Assembly (NCBI GenBank): GCA_008123405.1
Contig: VSSA01000007.1
Location: forward strand, 1-64,000
DNA from: Nocardioides sp. BGMRC 2183
GTDB lineage: Bacteria > Actinomycetota > Actinomycetes > Propionibacteriales > Nocardioidaceae
Direction of reading: 5' to 3'
DNA length: 64,000 bases
Numbering within the stretch: position 1 is the first letter of the stretch; the number at the start of each line of letters is the position of its first letter. This document shows positions 36,216-44,963 of this stretch, one piece after another. A program made the translations under genes and the position numbers. The notes beneath the pieces were generated by a model. It did no database searches. It was not told the origin of the DNA and saw nothing but the letters and a program-made list of their open reading frames with translations.

Positions 36216-36470
36216 TCAGCTGCGACTGGGGCGGCCTTCACCGTGATCGTAGACATCCAGGAATCCGTGGATGCGGTCCAGGCGCACCGGCTTCATGTCC
36301 TCTGCGATGTCTTCGGCTCGCTCCCGCAATGTGGCCACGTCGAGCATGCCCGCCCGGATGAGCGCGTCAACGAAGTCGCGATCCTTCAGTTCAAGGCGCG
36401 CCAGTTTGGCGACCGCGAGGTCGTGCGGCTCCAAGAACAGTGGCCGCGCCGGTTCGGAGGATGAGAGCCC
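36216..36470 (-). pseudogene. 3' remnant of a DUF6036-type nucleotidyltransferase gene
   Basis: The minus strand reads DRLHTWGLSS...LFLEPHDLAVAKLARLELKDRDFVDALIRAGMLD and stops at 36216. The segment LEPHDLAVAKLARLELKDRDF is characteristic of the C-terminal half of DUF6036 nucleotidyltransferases. The catalytic N-terminal half is missing. A remnant of a TA or antiphage nucleotidyltransferase. Confidence 0.55.
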
Positions 36471-36542
36471 CCACGTGTGCAGTCGGTCGATGCTGGCTGG
36501 TCTTGTAGGGGTCGGTGGCGAACTCCGGGCCGAAGCCGACGA

Positions 36543-36941
36543 TTACGGCGTGATGATCTTCAGACCCTCATGGTCGGCGAAGTCGCCAAAGTGCCCGGTG
36601 TTCAAGGTCGCCAGCGGCACGTCCTGGACCAAGCAGCAGGCAGCGATCCACGAGTCGTTGACCGGCCGAGGCCGTCCGCGCTTCTCTGCGTAAGCCATGA
36701 TCTCGCCCCACTTTCGGGCGACGTCGCGTCCGCCAGTGAGGAGGGGGCCTCTGACCCATTGCTCGATCTCGGCCCGACGGCGTGCGCCGAGGTCTCTCTG
36801 GATCACCCAGCGTTCCAACTCACCTGCGCTTACGAAGGTGGTGATCAGCTGGTGTCCAACCAACTGCGCATTGAGGCTGGCGGGCAGGTTCTTCTTAACG
36901 AGGCCCGAGATGACGTCGGTGTCGAGGACGACGACGGCCAT
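36543..36941 (-). CDS. vapC: VapC-like PIN-domain toxin
   Basis: 132 residues from ATG 36941. PIN acidic residues: D7 and D9 (VVVLDTDVISGL), Glu in VSAGELERWV, Asp in VNDSWIAACC, and a final NTGHFGDF. A probable metal-dependent RNase cleaving tRNA or rRNA. It starts 3 bp after the antitoxin stop. Confidence 0.88.
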   Translation of the reverse strand: MAVVVLDTDVISGLVKKNLPASLNAQLVGHQLITTFVSAGELERWVIQRDLGARRRAEIEQWVRGPLLTGGRDVARKWGEIMAYAEKRGRPRPVNDSWIAACCLVQDVPLATLNTGHFGDFADHEGLKIITP

Positions 36942-36944
36942 GTG

Positions 36945-37139
36945 TCAGACGAGTTCCTTGTCGCGCTCGGCGCGCACCCAAGCGACGAACTCCTGCTGCT
37001 CCTCGTTGCTGGCGAAGAAGTCTGGGATCGCATACTCGTCACCACCGGTGTAGGGCTTGACGTCCTTCACGAGCTCGGCGAGATCCTGTTTGTCGCTGGT
37101 CCAATCGGCGGGCAAGCCTGAATGCGGGTCGACGGTCAT
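36945..37139 (-). CDS. Antitoxin partner of the PIN toxin
   Basis: 64 residues from ATG 37139 with GAGGAGG upstream; longer upstream starts lack a binding site. Acidic protein (LVKDVKPYTGGDEYAIPDFFASNEEQQEFVAWV) with no obvious DNA-binding motif. The antitoxin role is inferred from size and tight coupling to vapC. Confidence 0.75.
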   Translation of the reverse strand: MTVDPHSGLPADWTSDKQDLAELVKDVKPYTGGDEYAIPDFFASNEEQQEFVAWVRAERDKELV

Positions 37140-37203
37140 GGCTGCCTCCTCGGTCTGGTGGAACACCTCAAGTGTGTCATGTTGGAGCGACGGTCTCGCG
37201 ACC

Positions 37204-37485
37204 TCACACCGCCCGCCGTCGTCGCTTGGGTTGGGGGAGCAGTTCGCTGACCGTCGACGGCTCACGCTCGGGCGGGACCGCCGCCTGAAGCGCGGCCTCG
37301 GCCAACTCCATCCGCTTCTCCTCCCAGGCCAGCAGTTGGTCCAGCCGCCACCGATTCGGATGTGTCATCACCGGCGGCGGCACCAGGTCGCAGTCCTTGA
37401 GGTGCTGGTAGCCCCTCGTCTTGCCCCAGCCGTAGCGCGCCATCACTTCGCCGGCGCTGAGGAAGACGTGCCGCGGGTCGTCCAC
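37204..37485 (-). CDS. AlpA/MerR-like HTH protein
   Basis: 93 residues from GTG 37485, 3 bp after the upstream stop. A winged-helix/MerR-like motif (FLSAGEVMARYGWGKTRGYQHLKDCDLVPPPV) and a basic C-terminus ending KRRRRAV. Probably an excisionase or regulator working with the gene at 37489. A diverged copy of its 3' end lies at 40135-40219. Confidence 0.72.
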   Translation of the reverse strand: MDDPRHVFLSAGEVMARYGWGKTRGYQHLKDCDLVPPPVMTHPNRWRLDQLLAWEEKRMELAEAALQAAVPPEREPSTVSELLPQPKRRRRAV

Positions 37486-37488
37486 CGC

Positions 37489-37737
37489 TCACACCACCTT
37501 GGGCCGGTCGATGACGGGCTGGGTGGCGAGGCGCTGCTTGCGGATGAAGGCGCGCAGGTCTCCGACGGTGGTGTAGAGCCGCCGCCCGATCTTGAAGAAG
37601 TCCGGACCGGTGCCCTGCTGGCGCCACCATCGCACGGTGTTGGGCGACGCCATGAGGATCTCGGCGACGTCGTCGAGGGTCAGCAGTTCCTCCTCGTCGC
37701 GGGCGTGGAACGGCACGGTGTCGGCGTGGTTGTTCAT
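37489..37737 (-). CDS. Excisionase/MerR-type HTH protein
   Basis: 82 residues from ATG 37737 with GGAGGAGAC upstream. HTH_17-type fold: LLTLDDVAEILMASPNTVRWWRQQGTGPDFFKIGRRLYTTVGDLRAFI, as in recombination directionality factors. Likely acts with the tyrosine integrase for excision, or as operon regulator; it is divergent from an XRE regulator. Confidence 0.8.
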   Translation of the reverse strand: MNNHADTVPFHARDEEELLTLDDVAEILMASPNTVRWWRQQGTGPDFFKIGRRLYTTVGDLRAFIRKQRLATQPVIDRPKVV

Positions 37738-37821
37738 GGTGTCTCCTCCTCGGCGCGCCTCTGTGTGAGGCGCGTGCGACAGGTAGGTGTGCAGGCCGTG
37801 CCAGCCAGAGGGCGAAATACG

Positions 37822-37837
37822 TCCGATCGGATATCAT
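37822..37837 (+). promoter_or_regulatory. Promoter/operator of the XRE gene
   Basis: The palindrome TCCGATCGGA (37822-37831) is followed at once by TATCAT (37832-37837), a good -10 box ending 6 bases before the ATG at 37844. The transcript would be leaderless, and a protein on the palindrome would block the polymerase. Confidence 0.5.
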
Positions 37838-37843
37838 CACGAG

Positions 37844-38551
37844 ATGGATCGGGCGTTCCTGATCGAGCAAGCCCGCCGAGCGGGCGGCCTCACGCAGGCC
37901 GAGCTGGCCGCGCGATCAGGTACGTCGCAAGCGACGCTGTCCGCATATGAACGCGGGACGAAGTCGCCGTCGCTCAAGGTTGCCAGCCGGATCATGGCCG
38001 CCGTCGGCCACGAGTTGGTCCTTCGTGCGCACATCGACTGGATCGAGCACGAACCGCCAGGGATCGCGGCCTTCTGGGCCCCCAGCATGCTGTGGTCCGT
38101 GGAGCCGCCGATGTGTTTCGCGACGATCACGTTCCTGCCGGACCTTCTCCGCTACACCGAGACCGACGAGTGGAACCTGCGTGTGCGCGAGGAGCGGATC
38201 GGAGCCTACGAGATACTCATTCGCGAGGGGCTTCCACACCAGATGATCCGATGGATCGACGGCGGGCTGCTCATCGACATCTGGGACGAGCTTGACCTGC
38301 CTGATCCAGTCCGGGAGGCGTGGGAGCCCGCGATGAGACTCGCGACGGCACCCGTCCGCGATGACGCCCTGAGGTTCATGAGCGGTGAGAGCTGGGTCGC
38401 CGCGTCAGCGCGGATCCGCGATCAGAAGGGGTTGCCGCCACCGCCTCCGCCACCTCCGCGAAAGCAGCGCCGCACGCGATTCGACCCGCGGCCGCTGCCA
38501 CCTCAGCGTCCGAGTCCAGGTCCGCCGGACGACACCGACGGCGGGCCGTAG
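37844..38551 (+). CDS. XRE-family HTH regulator with C-terminal extension
   Basis: 235 residues from ATG 37844. HTH_3 at about 5-60 (GGLTQAELAARSGTSQATLSAYERGTKSPSLKVASRIM), then an uncharacterised domain with many aromatic and acidic residues, and a Pro-rich tail (an eight-proline run). Divergent from the excisionase-like genes, so it may be the element's lysogeny-type switch, or the antitoxin of a TA module. Confidence 0.75.
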   Translation: MDRAFLIEQARRAGGLTQAELAARSGTSQATLSAYERGTKSPSLKVASRIMAAVGHELVLRAHIDWIEHEPPGIAAFWAPSMLWSVEPPMCFATITFLPDLLRYTETDEWNLRVREERIGAYEILIREGLPHQMIRWIDGGLLIDIWDELDLPDPVREAWEPAMRLATAPVRDDALRFMSGESWVAASARIRDQKGLPPPPPPPPRKQRRTRFDPRPLPPQRPSPGPPDDTDGGP

Positions 38552-38658
38552 CCCAGGCCTTGAGTAGCCACATCAGTACCAAAGATCTACTGAACTCGAT
38601 CGTCTGCATGGCTGAGCCGACATCCCGCGGGCCGGGCGATCCCTGCGTTGGGCTATTT

Positions 38659-38675
38659 CGTATCAAATTGATACG
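38659..38675. promoter_or_regulatory. Operator of the AbiE operon
   Basis: Perfect 17-bp palindrome CGTATCAA-A-TTGATACG ending 9 bases before the abiEi ATG. AbiEi antitoxins autoregulate through inverted repeats in this position. Confidence 0.7.
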
Positions 38676-38684
38676 CTCTAGCAC

Positions 38685-39254
38685 ATGTCGATCCGAGACC
38701 AGGTGCTTCAACGGGCCGTGGAGCAGCACGGGTACGTGACGACCCGTGACGCTCGCGAACTCGGGATCGACCCTACTCAGCTTCGGTTGATGGCGGCCCG
38801 GGGTCGCCTGGAGCGGGTGGCGCGGGGCGTCTACCGGGTGCCGCAACTGCCCAGGACCGAGCACGACGAACTCGCCGAGGCAGTTGCGTGGACCCTGGGC
38901 CGGGCAGTGGTCTCTCATGAATCGGCGCTGGTGCTGCACGGTCTGTCGGAGGTCAACCCGTCGCGGATCCATCTGACCGTGCCACGCGACAACCATCCAC
39001 GGGCGGCCGGCGGTGAACTGTATCGATTGCATCGGCGACTACTCCCAGACGCAGACGTAATGGAGAAGGACGACCTGCCGGTGACGACCGTCGCGCGCAC
39101 CATCCGCGACTGCCTCGGTGCCGGCGTCGACCCGGCGCAGCTCCGTCGGGCGCTTGACCAGGCGTCGGCCGAGGGCCTGGTTCGGCCCCGCGAGGTAGAG
39201 GCGCTTCGCAGCGAGATCGATGTCCACGGCATTTCGGGAAGGGCAGACGGATGA
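38685..39254 (+). CDS. AbiEi-type antitoxin (type IV TA)
   Basis: 189 residues. N-terminal winged helix (YVTTRDARELGIDPTQLRLMAARGRLERVARGVYRV) and the AbiEi_4-type C-terminal domain (VSHESALVLHGLSEVNPSRIHLTVPR, TTVARTIRDCL). It represses its own promoter and neutralises the nucleotidyltransferase encoded next. Overlaps it by 4 bp (ATGA). Confidence 0.9.
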   Translation: MSIRDQVLQRAVEQHGYVTTRDARELGIDPTQLRLMAARGRLERVARGVYRVPQLPRTEHDELAEAVAWTLGRAVVSHESALVLHGLSEVNPSRIHLTVPRDNHPRAAGGELYRLHRRLLPDADVMEKDDLPVTTVARTIRDCLGAGVDPAQLRRALDQASAEGLVRPREVEALRSEIDVHGISGRADG

Positions 39255-40126
39255 TGGCACGCTACGACTCCTCGCCGTCGAACCTGCGCGCACTACGCGA
39301 TCGGCTCACTGCGGCCGCGAAGCGGGAGGGTGTCGTCTTCGGACGACTCCAGCAGCACGTTGGTGTCCTCGTCGTCGCGCAGTTCATGAATCTCGCAGCC
39401 GACGACCACGGCACGCCGGTCCTGTTGGTGAAGGGCGGAGCCTCGCTCGAGTTGCGGCGTGGCATCCCGGAGTCGCGTACGTCGAAGGATCTCGACGCGG
39501 TCCTTCGCGGGGACATCGAGACGGTCTATGAGCGACTCGCCGATGTCGGTGCCGACGGCTGGGAGGGGTTCACCGCGACCTTCACCGCTCCGGTGGCCTT
39601 CGAGGTGCCCGGGCTGGTGGGCAAGCCGCACCGCCTGACGGCCAAACTTGCCTACCAGGGCAAGCCGTTCGTCTCTGTCCCGATCGAGATTTCGCCGATC
39701 GAGGCGGGCAACGCCGACGCGCACGACATGGTCGAGTCCGATGCACTGACGCTCGTCGGTATGCCGTCGGCGGTCGCGGTTCCCTGTATGACGCTGCCCT
39801 GGCAGATCGCGCAGAAGATCCACGCCAGCAGTGAGCCCGTCGAGCCGCCGCGGACGAATGACCGGGCCCGGGACCTGGTCGATCTTCAACTGCTCGAAGC
39901 CCTCACGGTCGAGGACCCGCTCGCCGAGACGGCGTCGGCCTGCCGGGCGGTGTTCGAGGCCCGGGACAAGCACGACTGGCCGCCGACGCTGGCGGCACAA
40001 CCCGGCTGGGATGCGATCTACGTCCGAGCACTTGAAGGTCTCGAACAGGTCGGGCTCGCTGCGGACCTCGGCCAGGCCGTCGACCGTGTGCAGAATTTCA
40101 TCGACAGGATCGCCGCCTCACGCTGA
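39251..40126 (+). CDS. AbiEii-type nucleotidyltransferase toxin
   Basis: 291 residues. Nucleotidyltransferase motif I LLVKGGASLELRRGIPESR and motif II TSKDLDAVL give the metal site; a later Lys is in LPWQIAQKIHA. AbiEii toxins block growth by adding nucleotides to tRNA or by binding GTP, and AbiE acts as an abortive phage defence. Coupled to the AbiEi gene. Confidence 0.92.
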   Translation: MMARYDSSPSNLRALRDRLTAAAKREGVVFGRLQQHVGVLVVAQFMNLAADDHGTPVLLVKGGASLELRRGIPESRTSKDLDAVLRGDIETVYERLADVGADGWEGFTATFTAPVAFEVPGLVGKPHRLTAKLAYQGKPFVSVPIEISPIEAGNADAHDMVESDALTLVGMPSAVAVPCMTLPWQIAQKIHASSEPVEPPRTNDRARDLVDLQLLEALTVEDPLAETASACRAVFEARDKHDWPPTLAAQPGWDAIYVRALEGLEQVGLAADLGQAVDRVQNFIDRIAASR

Positions 40127-40134
40127 GCGCGACC

Positions 40135-40219
40135 CGTCGCTTCGGCTCGGGGAGCAGGTCGCTGACCGTCGTCGGCTCGGGGTCGGGCGCGACCGCCGCC
40201 TGAAGCGCGGCGACCTGCC
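40135..40219 (-). pseudogene. Diverged duplicate of the 3' end of the HTH gene at 37204
   Basis: Aligns with 37219-37302 over about 84 bp at roughly 80% identity and reads AALQAAVAPDPEPTTVSDLLPEPKRR, matching the C-terminus of the 37204-37485 protein. The upstream HTH part is missing. It lies between abiEii and the relaxase, and suggests a duplication or a recombination scar. Confidence 0.6.
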
Positions 40220-40323
40220 CCTGCCGAAGCCCATCCGCGCCGCGTGGCAGCCGGCTGTCGACGTCGCCGGCAACGGTCCGCTCGCGTTCCCGACCTGGCG
40301 CGGCTCCACGCAGGGAACATCGG

Positions 40324-42843
40324 TCACAATCCGAGCCCGGGAGCAGACGTCTGAACAGACGCCTGAGCGGGAACCGGCGGATGGGTTGCGCGGCGCCGTC
40401 GCGGGCTGTAGCGGGCGACGGCTTCGGCGGCCGCCCGTCGTGCGTGGGTGGGACCGAGGTCGGCACGGTTGCGCCCGAAGACGTCGATCCACTGCCGACG
40501 GGCGTCCTCGACAGAGTCGGCGACCAGGTGCGCGACGTTGCGCTCGCGACCGCGAGTCATGCCGACGTACGCCGACGCAGCGCCGGTGTGTTCACCGATC
40601 AGCACGTGGCTGACCGGGACCGTGGTGCCTTGGGCGCCGTAGGCGGTGGTGGCGTAGGCGAGCTCGACATGCTCGTGCACGTAGCGCGACCGGAGCAGCC
40701 GACGTCCCGCCTCGCCCTCGACGAGGAGGCCGTCGTGCGTGCGCTCGAGGACGGTCCAGGTCTCGCGGTTGGCGACGTCGGCGTCGGGGTCGTTGCGGCG
40801 GGTGGCGATCCGGTCGCCCGCGCCGATCCGGTCGCCCGCGGCGGTGACCACGTCGTCGGTCACCTCGCCGTTCCGGCCGCGGACCTGGTGGACGAGCGTG
40901 TTGATGCTGCCGACCTGGTCGTGGGTGTCGGCGACCACGAGCGCGCCGGTGATGGCGTGCCGCGCCAGGTGCCGGAGTCGCTCGACGTCGCTGGCATGGA
41001 CGACGACCTCGCCTCGCCGGACGAGTTCGTCGAAGACCTCCTCGGGCTTCTCGCCGGCACGCATCTGCAGCGACATCTCGGCATAGCGCGGGTCGGTGAA
41101 GCGACGTACCCCGTCGAGCTGGGTCACACGATCGGGTGCGTAGCGGAAGGCGAGGTCCAGCACCCCGCCCCGACCGACCGCGGGGAGCTGGTGTCGGTCG
41201 CCGACCAGCACGAGCTGGGCTCGTCGTTCGTCGGCCAGGCGCAACAGCGCCAGTGCCGTGTCCTGATCGACCATCCCGGCCTCGTCGACCACCAACACGT
41301 CACCCGGTCGCATTCGGGCGGCGGGTTCGGGGGTGGCCGCAACGCGGCTCCACCAACCGTCCTCGTCCCAGCGGAAGCCGTGCTGGTGCAGCAGCCAGGC
41401 AGCCGAGTACGACGCCGCGCCGATCGCCCCTTCGGCCACCTGCGCAGCCTTGCGCGTCGGGGTGACCACCACCATCCGGTGTCCGGCGGCGAGGACCCTT
41501 TCGCGAGTCGCCGCCAGCTCTGCGGTCTTGCCCGCACCCGCTGCGCCCTCGACCACCGAGATCGACCTGCGAGCGGCACGGGTCGAGATTCGTCGTACGA
41601 CCTCGTGCTCGACCGCCAGCACCCCCGAGGAGGTGAACGACCGCACGTGCTCGGGTACGTCGCTGCGGCCGAGCAACGGTTGTGAGGCCGCGACGATCCG
41701 TGCGGTCAGGTCCTCGGCGAGTTCGCGCCGAAGGGCGGCATCGAGCGCGCCGCCCGTCGCCGCGATCAGCTTCTCCGCTTCCCCGCGCGCGTCGGCCGCG
41801 TTCCACGCCGAGCGGCGGGCGCCGAGACGGATCAGCACGAGATCGACCACCCCGTCGCGGTCGAGCTGCCCGGGAAGCAGGACCTCGAACGGAGCGGGCT
41901 CGACGTTCGGGCGGTAGCCGAGCTCGTGGAGTTCGTCGACCCAGTGTCGGCGCAACTCCTCCCCGTTGGTCGGCACGACCTTGTCCGGGCGCGCGTCCGC
42001 CCACGCCCGCCGGTCCCATGCCTGACGCAGCGCGGGCCCCGGCTCCTCGCCGGGATGCTCGGCACGCCACTCGCCCTCGTAGGAGTCGATGTTCGACTCG
42101 ATCTGCTTGGCGCGGGCACTGAACGCACCGACGTACGGCGACAGCTCGACCACCTCGCCCGTCTCGGCGTCGAGGGTGAACCCGTGTCGCGCCAACGCCT
42201 CCCGGAACCCCGGGTCCGTCATCACCGCCGCGTGGCCGATCCCGTTGATCGCCTCCAGGCTGTCGCGCACCCCCACGGTGTGCAGCCCGCGCCACCCGCC
42301 CGCCGCGAAGACCCGGGCGTTGATCTGGAGGTGCAGGTGCCGGTGGGGGTCTCCGGCCCGGGAGGTGAAGTGACGTACGACGGCCGCCTCGATCTGCTCG
42401 ACCGGCACCTGCACCTGCCGGCCCCGCGGGCCGACGCGCGTCGTCGCGTGCGAGGCAAGCCAGCCGACGATCTCCTCAGCCGCCGCCAGTTGTGCGGCGT
42501 CGTAGGCCTCGGCGATCTCGGGGTGCAGCGCAGCCGCAAGCGACCAGGTCTTGGGTCCGTTGACGGTCACCTCGACGAACCGCACACCCTGGCCATCCGT
42601 CCGCAGCCGCCCCTTCGCCGCGCCCGTCTCCACGTCGTAGCCGGCGACCCAGCGTTCGTACGTCTCGCCGTCCATGTCGGGCAAGCGCTGAACCGCTTCG
42701 AAACCAGGGACGCCCGCAGCGAACCGCATCGCGATGCCGCTGCCTTCGGCGAGGTAGTAGTCGTCCGCGCGGGACCGGTCGGCCTCGACGTAGTGCCGCG
42801 CCGCGGCTGGCGCTCCGCGGTAGACCTTCATCCCGCCATGCAC
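40324..42843 (-). CDS. MobF-family relaxase/helicase
   Basis: 839 residues from GTG 42843, which has GGAGGTGG upstream; ATG 42831 is an alternative. N-terminal TrwC-type relaxase (about 1-300) with tyrosines Y8/Y18/Y29/Y30 and the three-His metal site H167-H169-H171 (DPHRHLHLQ). A superfamily 1 helicase part follows, with Walker A in GAAGAGKT (about 433-440), VLVVDEAGM, and late motifs AYGAQGTT and VGMTRGRE. It nicks oriT and leads the strand into a recipient. Shorter than many TraA/TraI proteins at the C-terminus. Confidence 0.92.
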   Translation of the reverse strand: MHGGMKVYRGAPAAARHYVEADRSRADDYYLAEGSGIAMRFAAGVPGFEAVQRLPDMDGETYERWVAGYDVETGAAKGRLRTDGQGVRFVEVTVNGPKTWSLAAALHPEIAEAYDAAQLAAAEEIVGWLASHATTRVGPRGRQVQVPVEQIEAAVVRHFTSRAGDPHRHLHLQINARVFAAGGWRGLHTVGVRDSLEAINGIGHAAVMTDPGFREALARHGFTLDAETGEVVELSPYVGAFSARAKQIESNIDSYEGEWRAEHPGEEPGPALRQAWDRRAWADARPDKVVPTNGEELRRHWVDELHELGYRPNVEPAPFEVLLPGQLDRDGVVDLVLIRLGARRSAWNAADARGEAEKLIAATGGALDAALRRELAEDLTARIVAASQPLLGRSDVPEHVRSFTSSGVLAVEHEVVRRISTRAARRSISVVEGAAGAGKTAELAATRERVLAAGHRMVVVTPTRKAAQVAEGAIGAASYSAAWLLHQHGFRWDEDGWWSRVAATPEPAARMRPGDVLVVDEAGMVDQDTALALLRLADERRAQLVLVGDRHQLPAVGRGGVLDLAFRYAPDRVTQLDGVRRFTDPRYAEMSLQMRAGEKPEEVFDELVRRGEVVVHASDVERLRHLARHAITGALVVADTHDQVGSINTLVHQVRGRNGEVTDDVVTAAGDRIGAGDRIATRRNDPDADVANRETWTVLERTHDGLLVEGEAGRRLLRSRYVHEHVELAYATTAYGAQGTTVPVSHVLIGEHTGAASAYVGMTRGRERNVAHLVADSVEDARRQWIDVFGRNRADLGPTHARRAAAEAVARYSPRRRRATHPPVPAQASVQTSAPGLGL

Positions 42844-43156
42844 GCTGGGCCACCTCCGTCAGCAACCGTCAACAACCACGAACCTGTAGGTCAGGGGGAA
42901 CGTTTGCCCCGTCGCCCTACGAAACTTCGTAGCATGCGTGCCGCTCAATGGGGAGGGAGCGACAGGCGACCAGGGTGGTGGGGATGGGAGCCGTTGAGGA
43001 CCATCAGTGGATGCTGAGGGAACGGCGGCGAGGTGCCTTGCCTATCGATGTCGTCGTCGTAGGGCGGGGGAGTCGCGCGGTAGGTACGTGTTGTCGCCCC
43101 ACTCGGGCGGCCGCAACCGGTCGTGCTGATCGGCGCCCAGGATCCACACTGGTGGC
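42844..43156. other. Non-coding region upstream of the relaxase, putative oriT
   Basis: About 310 bp between divergent genes. It holds the perfect dyad CTACGAA-AC-TTCGTAG (42917-42932) followed by AGCATGCGTGCC, plus a looser GGGG...CCCC dyad at about 42895-42910. MobF oriTs usually lie just upstream of the relaxase gene and contain such repeats next to the nick site. The nick position is not identifiable by eye. Confidence 0.5.
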
Positions 43157-43639
43157 ATGGCTGACCTCAATGAGCTGGCGCGTACGACGCTGGCCAACAA
43201 CAGGTTCATGGTGCTCGGAACCGTCGACCCATCCGGTCGGCCGCGCGTCTCTCCGGTGTGGTTCTCGCTCGTGGACCACCGCGACATCTACTGGCTCTCC
43301 TCTCCCGACGCCCACCACTCGCGCAACGTCGAGGAACGACCGGAGGTGAGCATCGTGGTCTTCGACTCGAAAGCCGACCCCCACACCGGCCAGGCCGTCT
43401 ACCTCGAGGCAACCGCCAGTCGAGTACCGGATGACGAGCTTGGTGCCGCCTGCGCCGCGGCATTCGAGGGCGTCGCCGACGAGCTCTCCTTCACGCCCGA
43501 GACACTGCAGGACGAACCCTTCGTCCTCTACCAGGGACGTGTCACTGCATCGGAGATCCACGTCCGAGGCCGCGACTTCGGCGACGGGTCAGGGTCGGAC
43601 CAGCGCGTCCCGGTCGCGCTGGCAGTCTCATCCGGCTGA
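43157..43639 (+). CDS. PPOX-fold (FMN/F420-type) oxidoreductase
   Basis: 160 residues from ATG 43157; CACACT lies 7 bases upstream and there is no Shine-Dalgarno, so it may be leaderless. Split-barrel pattern: NRFMVLGTVDPSGRPRVSPVWFSLVDHRDIYWLSSPDAHHSRNVEE RPEVSIVVFD. Probably binds FMN or F420. A metabolic passenger on the element; no link to its neighbours. Confidence 0.82.
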   Translation: MADLNELARTTLANNRFMVLGTVDPSGRPRVSPVWFSLVDHRDIYWLSSPDAHHSRNVEERPEVSIVVFDSKADPHTGQAVYLEATASRVPDDELGAACAAAFEGVADELSFTPETLQDEPFVLYQGRVTASEIHVRGRDFGDGSGSDQRVPVALAVSSG

Positions 43640-43711
43640 GTCGCATGTGGACCGAGTCTGGCCAGACACCGGTCCTACGAGGAAGTCTCTAGTAGCCCAC
43701 AATGACGCTGA

Positions 43712-43734
43712 CTGCGGGGTTGCCGCACCCGCAG
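43712..43734. terminator. Hairpin after the PPOX gene
   Basis: CTGCGGG-N9-CCCGCAG, a perfect 7-bp stem, 72 bp downstream of the PPOX stop. The rest of 43640-43910 shows no convincing gene. Confidence 0.35.
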
Positions 43735-43910
43735 CTCTATCCCGCGGAGGCTCGGGTTACAACTGGGTCACCTGCCCGTTGCCCGATTCCAATGCGAAGC
43801 AGCGCCGGTTTCGGGCAAGGTAACGAGGGCCGCTGCTCGCAGGGGCTTGGGCTGGGGCACTGACGCCTGCCGCGCCCTGGACGCAGTAGGCCCACAAAGG
43901 AGAACCGCCG

Positions 43911-44963
43911 ATGTCGCAGATCGGAAACATCACCTTGGGAGCCACCATGGTTCACGAGGTGCCTCGAGGTAGCACGAGGACCTCCGGGGATGGCGTCACT
44001 CTCTCCGACGACCCCACCAAGCTGGATGTCGCCACTGACCGCTTCATCCGGAACCAACTCCTTGACCCATTCGTTCCGAGCGGCCGTGACATCATCGCCG
44101 TCCCCGAGGCCACCGCCGATGGTCAGGAGCTCGAGCTGATCCCGAGCCTCGTGGTCGAGCTTCTCGCCGATGATTCGAGGCTTCCCGAGCATTCGCGAAC
44201 TATTGCCGAGCACCTCTTCGCCAGTCAGGTCGGCGCCGCGTCAGCCGGCATCTTCCTTGCCTCGGTCGGCGACGCTGTTCACGTGGGACACTGCGTGATC
44301 TTGATGAAGGCCGAGCACCAGGAGGGTGTTCGCCTCCAGCAGCGACACGCCGACGGTCACATCGTCTTCGAGGTCGAGCACATCAAGGAGCTGATCGTTG
44401 GGCAGAACTCGAAGGTGTATAAGATCGCCGCTCTGTGGGTCGACGACAACGGCGAGGTTGTCGGCAAGATGGTCGACCGGCAGAACGGCGTAGCGTACGC
44501 CGACTATTTCCTCTCCGGATTTCTCGGCATGCGGCTGCGCCATCAAGCTGAAATGCTCACCAAGCACTTCCTCGAGGCCGCGACTGAGCACATCAACACC
44601 GCCGTCCATGCGGACAAGCGAACCCGCTACACCCGCGCCGTCGTCGCGCTCATGGAGAGCCCGACCGACAACATCAACACCGCGCAGTTCATCCGTACGT
44701 CCATCGACCCCGAGGACCGTGACGACTTCGAGGCCGCGCTCCCGTCTGAGGTCCGCGCCACGTTCCGCAAGGACGTGACCTTGGTGAAGGCCCAGATCGG
44801 CGGCATCGCGTTCGACCTTCACGACGGCGAGGTCCACGTTCGCGCGACCGCGGGCGCCGTCGACAACGGAGTCATCGAGGTCAACGCCGCCGACCAAGTG
44901 GTCGTCATCAGGGGCGTGCCCGACAACATCACTGCCGCGCGGCCCCCGAAGAAGCACTCATGA
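43911..44963 (+). CDS. NA37/NdpA-like nucleoid-associated protein
   Basis: 350 residues from ATG 43911 with AAAGGAG upstream. Matches the 37-kDa nucleoid-associated family: SLVVELLADDSRLPEHSRTIAEHLFASQVG, ASAGIFLASVG, CVILMKAEHQEGVRLQQ, and a closing segment on FDLHDGEVHVRATAG. The family binds nucleoid DNA in proteobacteria and recurs in mobile defence islands. Its stop overlaps the start of a RelA/SpoT-type gene (ATGA), so the two are made together. Confidence 0.75.
   Translation: MSQIGNITLGATMVHEVPRGSTRTSGDGVTLSDDPTKLDVATDRFIRNQLLDPFVPSGRDIIAVPEATADGQELELIPSLVVELLADDSRLPEHSRTIAEHLFASQVGAASAGIFLASVGDAVHVGHCVILMKAEHQEGVRLQQRHADGHIVFEVEHIKELIVGQNSKVYKIAALWVDDNGEVVGKMVDRQNGVAYADYFLSGFLGMRLRHQAEMLTKHFLEAATEHINTAVHADKRTRYTRAVVALMESPTDNINTAQFIRTSIDPEDRDDFEAALPSEVRATFRKDVTLVKAQIGGIAFDLHDGEVHVRATAGAVDNGVIEVNAADQVVVIRGVPDNITAARPPKKHS

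Noticed and set aside
40381-43017. Plus-strand frames of 434 and 363 codons
   Set aside because: Antisense to the relaxase; translation is Val/Gly/Asp/Arg-rich without motifs.
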